Below are positions 56,969-64,000 of a stretch of 64,000 nt of DNA, piece after piece. Origin of the DNA: Melampsora larici-populina 98AG31 (taxonomy: Eukaryota > Basidiomycota > Pucciniomycetes > Pucciniales > Melampsoraceae). The translations under genes were made by a program, and so were the position numbers. The first letter of the stretch is position 1. Each line of letters begins with the position of its first letter. Under the pieces are notes generated by a model. That model made no database searches, had not been told where the DNA came from, and saw only the letters and a list, made by a program, of their open reading frames with translations. The DNA lies in contig NW_006768791.1 in NCBI RefSeq assembly GCF_000204055.1, positions 237,094 to 301,093 on the forward strand, written 5' to 3'.

Positions 56969-59115
56969 ATGGCCTCAACTCGATCCCGCCCGCGCCGAGC
57001 AGCACCCAAAAAGTCTTCAGTAAGTCGACAAGATGGATCAAATTAACAGACTGGTACCCAATCAACCACTAGCCAGCCCCAAGCCTCCGTACCTACAACC
57101 AACATATCAAGAAAGAGACGTCGTACGAATGACGCTCCTGATGAAGAAAACTCTATTGATGGCCCTCTCGATGCCCCGGACTCCAATGCGAACCTAGACT
57201 CTTCTACCATCCCTGATTCACGCCTTGAGCCCAATGAGTTCACTCCTCTCAATGATCTCCCTACCCTTACCAATCAAACAGACCCTACTATCATTCGAAA
57301 ATGGCCACAGTCTCGCTGTAAGGAAGAGCTAGCCAAGATGCGCCCAAAAGCAAACAAATCAATATCAGATCTGGTCCAAACGGAAATATTTGCTGCCTTT
57401 CAAAAGTGGGAGCATACCAAGTTGATGATTTGTCTAGCTTCTAATATCACCCTACGGATGTTCAACAAGGAAATGTAAGGTTTTCATCACTTCCGGCTTC
57501 CCTTCATCCGGAGCTCATGAGATCTTGTTTAGTGGCCTACTTTCACCATCTCGGAAAACTAGCGACTATGTTAACTACCTTCAATTTTCCAAGAAGAACC
57601 ATTCTGAAATCAGTAAGTGCTCTCCTTTTCTTTTCACAACTGGAAGATTTGCCTTGGTCATGTGTAGATTGATCTAAAATTGTTGATTGTTGTTGTTTGT
57701 CTCAGTGCCCCAGCCTTCCGATGATCCGGAGTCCGTACAACAACTTGTTGAACGGAACAAGCGGGTTGGACACGGGTGGTCAGAGTTAAATCCAGACGAA
57801 CGAGGTGTTTTTGGTACTCGAATCATGTTAGCATTGGCTGGCATACCTGATTTTGCTGCTGAACACGACATTGAAGACGGTGAAGAAGATACTGATGGGG
57901 ACAAGGTGATTGCTGTGCCGGAGGTTACTAAGCTGACATCCGACGAAGAAGAATTGTACCGCCCACTGTACGAGAAACTTGTCGATCATGATGTGCTCGT
58001 TTCAAAGCTTGGGACGGCTGTGCCTGGAATTACTGATAAACAGTTTAGCCGTCGGTCTCTTCGAAGTATACAGAAAATCAATCAGAGTGTGAGCAACTCG
58101 TCTTCTCCCTCATCTTTCTTTCATATTCTCTTATTTCTTGTTTTCTATATCAACTGATCATATCATTTGTGATTGAAACAGCTTAACGCTGAATCCCATC
58201 GTCAAGAATTTGACTACTGGCTTGTTGCTGCCAGTACAGTACCACCTCTCAACCCCGGTCTAACTGGATGGTGTAAGGTCTATACATCGATGCCAGTAAT
58301 GTCAAAATATGTCACCATCAAAGCCAATTTTCCATCGGTATTTGCGGCTGTTGCTCAAGGAACTTCGATCATCAATGCAGTTTCCAATTGTGCAGGTGCC
58401 AACAAACCAGTCCAGCCTGTCGTGAATTCTACGGATCAGGAAAAAAAAAGAATTAGAGGTGTATTACTAGAGCATCTAAGTAAGTAACATTCCCGACTAT
58501 TTTTTCTCGAATGTCTGTGTTATCTGACTAATGTGAGCTTCAGTCAAAGTAGTTGGCAAAAAACCTCGACAAGGATTCCCACAAGGCGAAGATCCTCAAA
58601 CCATCTTCATCCAACGGGGTATCCCGGCCCGCTTACAGCTCGACAATGGCTCACTACTTACTCCATCTGACTTGAAGCTTGGATTTCTGAAGATGAATGC
58701 AGAGGGACGCCGCAAGTGGGAGAAAGATGTTGAAACCTCGAAATTTCGCTTTATTTACGACGATTCCAAACTTGGGGAATGCCGAGGTAAGTCTGAATAT
58801 CAGCCCAGAATCGCACGGGAAGCAAGTCAGCCTGTTGTTGAAGAAGAGGGTGAAGAAGAGATTCAAAGGCAAGAACAAGAACTTGAAGAAGAACTCCGCC
58901 GAGCTTCGGATCGGTCAGAAGATGAAGAATCAGGGCCAAGGCAGAAGTCATCTCGATCAAAACGATCTCAAAATCGCACTCTTCAGAACGCTCAACCCGC
59001 TCAACAAACCTTGACTCAAGCATCTGAAGAAGAAAATAATAATGCAACATCAACTCAGGTTGCAGGCTCACAATCCACTCAAGATGTCCCTAATTTGAAT
59101 GCTGGGGAGTCCTAG
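56969..59115 (+). CDS. KDZ-element companion protein, unknown function
   Basis: Divergent from the transposase. Exons: 56969 to about 57476; about 57540-57611; about 57706-58089; 58182-58481; about 58544-59115. They read in one frame through GT...AG introns to about 600 residues. The N-terminus is basic (STRSRPRRAAPKKSS; ISRKRRRTND), probably nuclear. The middle has KWPQSRCKEELAKMRP, a Val/Leu-rich segment (LVERNKRVGHGWSELNPDERGVFGTRIMLALAGIPDF) and EFDYWLVAASTVPPLNPGLTGW. The C-terminus is highly charged (EEEIQRQEQELEEELRRAS) then Gln/Ser-rich. No catalytic motif is recognised, and it does not look like a TET/JBP oxygenase, which some KDZ elements carry. Oddity: an in-frame TAA at 57044-57046 can only be avoided by a 30-nt intron (57020-57049), which would be exceptionally short; otherwise it is a nonsense mutation. 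Confidence 0.65.
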
Positions 59116-59870
59116 GCAACACTACCCTCGTTAAATGAGTACGTGTCTGTTTCTTTGCCATTGGTATCTGTCCATTTGCTAATATCATTTGAATAAAATC
59201 TTGATTTGATAAGTGTTTGATCTGATTTGTGCAGAATCAATCAATCATCATATATCAGTCCTTACCTGAACATCAGTCCCGAGCTGTTATTAGACTATCT
59301 TTGTTTGAAAAATCCTTCAAAATCAAAAACCAATCTTCGATTCTGTTTCATTGTCTTTTAAAATTACTCAGCCTTTCAATATCTACTCTTCATCTTATGT
59401 TATATTACAAAGAGACCAAAATTTAGTTTTTTCTTGTTAAAAAAATGTCTCCGTCTCAAAAATTGGTCGTACACCTCTACACCTCTAAAATTTCTTGCAA
59501 TTGCTTCCAGCCTGACATTATATCATTAAAAATATAAAGTCTTGATGATTGGTCCCAAGCCGTGTTTGCTCTGGATTGATCCAGATCCTTCCAATGTGGC
59601 TTTATTAATAACATACTTGAACAATAGATTGTTACCATATACACCAGTTCCTGAGGGATTTGGTTGAAGCTCCATGTGATGTGGGAGTGCTGACTGGTTT
59701 TGTCCGTTGATCAATGTTCCTATTGTGTGAGAATGTCAACTTTCAGCCAACCAGTCTGTTTGACTTGTCAAAAATTGGTTTAGCCAGACTAGTCTGATGG
59801 TTGTTCCAAAGTAGAACTGGTCTAATCTCGTGAATGTGATTGACTTCTTCAAATATACGACATTGATCTT
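59116..59870. other. Right subterminal region of the KDZ element
   Basis: It holds the 3' flank of the companion gene and, from about 59690, scattered GACTGGTTT/AGACTAGTCT/AACTGGTCT motifs leading into the right TIR. No coding sequence is supported. Confidence 0.5.
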
Positions 59871-60317
59871 AGACTAGTCTGTCGAGCTGTGTACAGACCA
59901 GTCTTCACCAAAGACTAGTCTGCATGACGATGAAAACCATAGACTGGTCTGGATTGGTCGGACCAGTCTGACTGTTCCAAACCAGTCTGCAGACTGGTCT
60001 GGATTAGTCAGACCAGTCTGCGAACTGGTCTGTAGACTAGTCTGATTGTCAGACCAGTCTGCAGACTGGTCTTTGGCAAAGCGTCAAATTTTAAAGGTTG
60101 GCAAAACATATGTTATGCCAGAATATGTATATATTGGCCTAAATCTTAAGAAAAATGTCCCCAAAATCGAAAAAATGGCTTGGACTTTGAATTTTTTCCC
60201 TTGGAATAAACCAGTCTGCTAGTCTGACTGGTCTGTTGCGGAATTTCCGGATCTTATCCAGACAGACTGGTTTTTTTTTCCAGGGATAACATCCAACAGG
60301 TCTGTGTGCCACAGGTG
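59871..60317 (-). repeat. Right terminal inverted repeat of the KDZ element
   Basis: It mirrors 50073-50519 and ends GTGTGCCACAGGTG, followed by the CTTATTCC duplicate. Confidence 0.93.
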
Positions 60318-60693
60318 CTTATTCCAGGGTGCAAGGATTGTGAAAGATCACAATCTTGCTTATCTTTCACAACTATTGCTTTCTTTGTACCCAAAATGCA
60401 CACCCTTCGGTATGGTTGTAATCAACGGAAAGGTGGGAGGAGACTTGAAATGAGGATTAAAATGCCCCATGTAGAATCTAGGTCAGTGATTGTTTAGTGC
60501 AACCTTAAAAAATAAAAAAATAAAAACAAACAGACGACATTTATTCTCAAAACTGCTGAAATCTACCTGCTTTTCATCCAAATAACTATCTTTTGATCTC
60601 AATATCTTTTATGTTCAAACTTTGAAACATTGTTTTTGTTGCCTGTGGGCTTTGAAGATATATTTATTTGTTATCAGGCCTCTTTATACATTA

Positions 60694-61006
60694 GGTGCTT
60701 TCAAACTAGGAAAAAGTCGAAATGTTCACAAGAAAAAATGTGAACTGTGTAATTATTTCTCAACTGTGTAATTACAATACATCTGATACATCGCTGTAGT
60801 GCAATCGCAAAGTTCAACTTTGTATTTGGAGGGGGCCTCCCAGGGCCACCCTCCTCCTCCTTTGTAGGGCTTCACAATTTTGAAGGAGCAAAAAAGCATG
60901 TAATGAAAAACTATGATTGCACTACAGTGTTGTATCATGTAGTGTAATTACACAGTTGACGATTTTTCTCGTGATCATTTCGACTTTTTCCTAGTTTGAA
61001 AGCACC
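60694..61006. mobile_element. TA-flanked MITE with 32-bp perfect TIR core
   Basis: 313 bp, from GGTGCTTTCAAACTAGG to its exact complement. The first ~29 bases (through AAAAAGTCGAAATG) are identical between arms, and similarity continues to the shared AACTGTGTAATTA block. Dinucleotide TA flanks both sides, as in Tc1/mariner/pogo elements. Non-coding. Confidence 0.8.
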
Positions 61007-61008
61007 TA

Positions 61009-61596
61009 TTCATTTATATAATCATTTGATCTATCCATTCATTCACTCTTATTTGGTGTCAAAAATTGGTCGAAGAATGCCCAGCGCGGTATACAATACC
61101 ATCTTCCCATTCAGAACTCGACAAAGTTTTACACACTTCATTCATTCATCTCTTTGGAATGGATATAGGTCAATGGCACATGTCGTTCATTGATTCTAGA
61201 AAATCATAGTGTCAAGTTTTTCAGCAGTGTTCTTTAGCCATTGTGTTCTTCAGCCATTGATAGATGCAGTACTTGTCGAAAAACAATGGCTTTGCCATGA
61301 TTCTGCCAAATATGCCACCATATGCATATGATACTATTACAACATTGTTTTCAAATTCATGATATGGCCATGATCTGCATAAAGTTCTTACCAAACCGGT
61401 ATATTTTTATTGAGATTGGCTTCTGTGAAATGATTTTCTTTTAACCTAGTACGCAGTACAAAACTTAAGATGATTTCAAAAGAAAGATTGTAAAAAAATA
61501 CAAAAAGTAAAGCAAGAATTTCAAGCCTAAGTAACAGAGTAAAGATATGCGAGGAAAAGTCCAAAAAATATCAAGCATTGCGTCTTTCTTCTAGAT
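61009..61596. other. 3' flank of PAL
   Basis: About 590 bp between the TA MITE and the PAL stop codon. AT-rich, no coding sequence seen; presumably contains the PAL 3' untranslated region and polyadenylation signals. Confidence 0.45.
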
Positions 61597-64000
61597 TCAA
61601 AACATATCTTTGAGAACTTTGTAGAGTTCACCAGATCTCATCGATTCATAAATCTTGGAAAGGTCTGATGAAACCGATCCTGTGGCAGATAACAGACCAA
61701 AAAAAGTTCAGACGTGTCAGTTTGAATTGGTATGACGTAGGCTCATTCTTGAATAGTGAAGAGAAATTTAACTCACCCTGATGGTGACCTAATTTGACAT
61801 CCCCGCGTCTGGGTAGGATGCCTAATTCAGAACGAACAAATCTATAGATCCCACGATTCTTCGTTCCAATCAGAGTCTCTGATGGTCCTGATCTTCCTTT
61901 TTTGTCAGTACTTCCATAAGATTCAACAATATCTGAAAAGAATTGATCTCGAGTTTCCAAATAAATCTTTTGAGCTTCAGTCGCACTATATTCTCTCCAA
62001 GAAGTGACTGAATCCATCTTCAAAGTATTGCCGATAGCCTCAAGAATAGGTTGAAGTGTTAGCGAGAATGCATCAAGGAAACGAGGGTAAGAATCCATTG
62101 AGGCGGTTTGTTCTAGGCGACGGTAGACGATGGGTAGGATCGTTCTAGAAAGTTTGATTTCCCAACCAGCTTCACGTTCCACCTCTTTTGATGTCGAAAA
62201 GTGCGTGATGATCATTTCTGGCATCCGATTGGCGAGACGCTGACGGAAGAGTAGATCTATTACTCTCAAGTCGATAGCCATACAAGCTACGTAAAGATGA
62301 CCACTGCGATTTTTTTCCCGATCGAATCATCAAAATATCAGTCAGGAGATCCGGTGAGTCTGAATATTGCATTTCCTACTCACCTCATCAGCATCGATAA
62401 GGTCTCTACTGATTGGATTGTGTACCTGGCCGAAACAAAGGCCATGGAGTTGACCTACGAAAGATTACAGAAGATAAGCACGCTGCTAACTCGCTAGTCC
62501 GAACCCAGTACCATGCAAATTCAAATTATGCAACTCACGGCCTGATTGTGTTGTTCCGCACTTTGAACATGAGTTGACACAGGAGAAGCTAGGAAGCCCA
62601 ATTCAGCTGTATAAGCTGCCATGTTAATATCGATACCTTTGACGCTGAGGATACAAAAACTATCAGCTTTCCATACTTCTCCCGATGATGAATTTCTCGA
62701 AGAGAAAAAGTTACATACTGGTAATTTGTCGAAGGTTCGTCTCCAGCCAAACAAGATGGAAGTCCTTTGTTCATGGCACAATTGATCATTTCCGTAGCCT
62801 GAGCAAAGCTAAGTTTCCCCAAGTGATGTAATGCTAATCTAGTTTTCTCCATTGCATTTGTGACTGCCATGGCTTGAAAGTTTCCTCCGTTGTGAATGTA
62901 TTTGTTCTCGAGGTCGATCAACGGATTATCTGTTATCGTGTTTTATTATGCAGATATCTTATTGAGCTTGGTTTCCCCAAATGATGATTCCTTGTATCAA
63001 ACTTACCGGTCGTCGCGTTGATTTCACAGCTCAAGGCTTTGTTAACACTCATCAAGTCCTCGATTTGAGGCCCCAACCACTTAAGATTCAGTTAACAAAA
63101 GCAAATATGGGTATCATCAGGCACAGAAGTCTCAAGGTCTTATAAGACGAGCTGTAAAACTTGAGTCCTAACCTGAGGAGCTGTACGCAAAGGGTATCGA
63201 TCTTGCCGCAGAACATTTTGATCCATATCTTCACGCAAGTCCTTTTCTTCTTCCTTGTGGACAGCCAGACTACTTCCCGCGAGCTTTACAAACACAATGA
63301 AATCTTGCTGAGTCAAAAATCACACACTTGACCTTTCATTCAAAGATAAACCTACTAGATTCATGATATTCTTTGCAGTCTCGACTTGACCAGGATGTGG
63401 ACGGCAAACCTCGTGAATGAACCTGCATTTCAGGTTATTGAAACAAATAAGCCACGGAAATATAGATCAAGTTTTGGAAGTACAAAGTAAAGACGCCCAC
63501 TTATGGTAATTACCCGCTTGGCCTACCATAGCTTCGACCGTCAAAGCTGTCAAAACTTGACTCATCAAACCCAAGAAATGAGCATCATGAGCAGCCAAAC
63601 AAGCTGCACTTGCACTAAAAGCAGTTCCGTTGCTGATTCCAAGTCTGCTCAAGACCAAAGCATAGTTAGCTTCATGAAACCGCAAAAGCCAAATTCAAAG
63701 ATGATATTTACCCTTCCTTTGGTCCAAGGGTGATCGGTTTGATATTGTGCTTAGCTAATGCAGCTGATGCTGAAAGAATTTCAAGAGTACCGTCTGGGGA
63801 GGACCGATCGAGAATTCTAATTTCGGGATGACCGCAAATGGCTGCTGCCACATAACTCAACTAAGATGATGACAATTCAAAAAATGAGCTCAGATAGAAA
63901 GATCAGTGTTAAATGATAAGCTGACCGGCATCAGATCTCCAGAGGCCGAGATTGTACCGCGAAGAGGTACCATGGGGGTCAACTTCTTATTGAGAAGTGC
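61597..64000 (-). CDS. PAL: Phenylalanine ammonia-lyase (5' end beyond window)
   Basis: Non-oxidative deamination of L-phenylalanine (sometimes tyrosine) to trans-cinnamate plus ammonia. Eleven in-phase exons are visible: beyond 64000-63926, 63860-63712, 63644-63501, 63422-63356, 63307-63173, 63079-63007, 62929-62719, 62644-62539, 62454-62384, 62303-61777, 61679-61597. [11 protein letters not shown] at about 63926-63965 contains the Ala-Ser-Gly triad that cyclises to the MIO cofactor. Further family blocks are [79 protein letters not shown] and [19 protein letters not shown]. The C-terminal helical region with IVESYGS and [10 protein letters not shown] is present and ends KVLKDMF. The N-terminal substrate-loop region lies outside the window. 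Fungal PAL serves phenylalanine catabolism or aromatic secondary metabolism; which applies here is not shown. Confidence 0.95.

Larger units (their letters stand above)
50073..60317. mobile_element. Complete KDZ-superfamily DNA transposon (10,245 bp)
   Basis: Terminal inverted repeats of about 445 bp (50073-50519 and 59871-60317), starting CACCTGTGGCACACAGACC, are nearly identical. Perfect 8-bp duplicates CTTATTCC flank the ends (50065-50072 and 60318-60325). Inside are a minus-strand KDZ transposase (50713-54486), a divergent plus-strand gene (56969-59115), a 179-bp tandem array and many ACTGGTCT motifs. Kyakuja-Dileera-Zisupton elements are known from fungi and other eukaryotes, and 8-bp duplications are recorded for Zisupton. 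High TIR identity and an apparently preserved transposase suggest recent activity. Confidence 0.92.

Noticed and set aside
56969..59115. TET/JBP dioxygenase as the KDZ cargo
   Set aside because: Some fungal KDZ elements carry such genes, but no HxD...H iron-binding or related motif is visible in this protein.

Overview
The window is nuclear DNA from a filamentous basidiomycete, most probably a rust fungus (Pucciniales). The reasons are intron-dense housekeeping genes with short introns (about 60-150 bp), AT-rich intergenic DNA packed with DNA transposons and LTR elements, a CxC1-type KDZ transposase, and small secreted proteins lying among repeats. The phylum is inferred from gene structure and protein families; the exact genus cannot be read from the window.

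Layout. 1-1314 (-): an internally repetitive secreted protein that runs off the left edge. 2915-6687 (+): the TFIIH helicase RAD3/XPD in 18 exons, convergent with 7590-10344 (-), a membrane-anchored PhoD-like phosphatase in 8 exons. 10345-14531: degenerate gene-free DNA. 14532-24151: a full-length Ty3/gypsy chromovirus with near-identical LTRs, one 1,899-codon gag-pol frame, and an unexpected intron-containing reading frame upstream of gag. 24152-26130: remains of a PIF/Harbinger-like element with a frameshifted Myb/NAM-type ORF. 26400-29148: a MITE, a decayed gene and a long inverted-repeat element. 29740-30742 (+): NOP16. 34298-36112 (+): a PHO80-type cyclin. 37723-39658 (+): a seven-transmembrane receptor. 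41602-49244: clustered and nested GAGCATC-type MITEs and CACT-type MITEs. 49474-49922 (+): a 94-residue secreted-protein gene. 50073-60317: a complete KDZ transposon. 60694-61006: a TA-flanked MITE. 61597-64000 (-): phenylalanine ammonia-lyase, 5' end outside the window.

The most striking object is the KDZ element. It is 10,245 bp, with terminal inverted repeats of about 445 bp, a perfect 8-bp target duplication (CTTATTCC), a spliced transposase on the minus strand and a divergent second gene of unknown function on the plus strand. Dozens of copies of a palindromic ACTGGTCT/AGACCAGT motif fill the TIRs, the subterminal DNA and the promoter of the second gene. A tandem array with a 179-bp period lies between the two genes. 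Together these look like a two-gene transposition system with its own repeated binding sites.

The host genes are independent single-copy genes on both strands: transcription/repair, phosphate metabolism and signalling, ribosome biogenesis, sensing and phenylpropanoid-type metabolism. No operon-like organisation or RNA gene was recognised. Exon coordinates come from reading GT...AG signals and keeping phase; those of RAD3, PhoD, NOP16, the cyclin, the receptor, the small secreted protein and PAL add up in frame.
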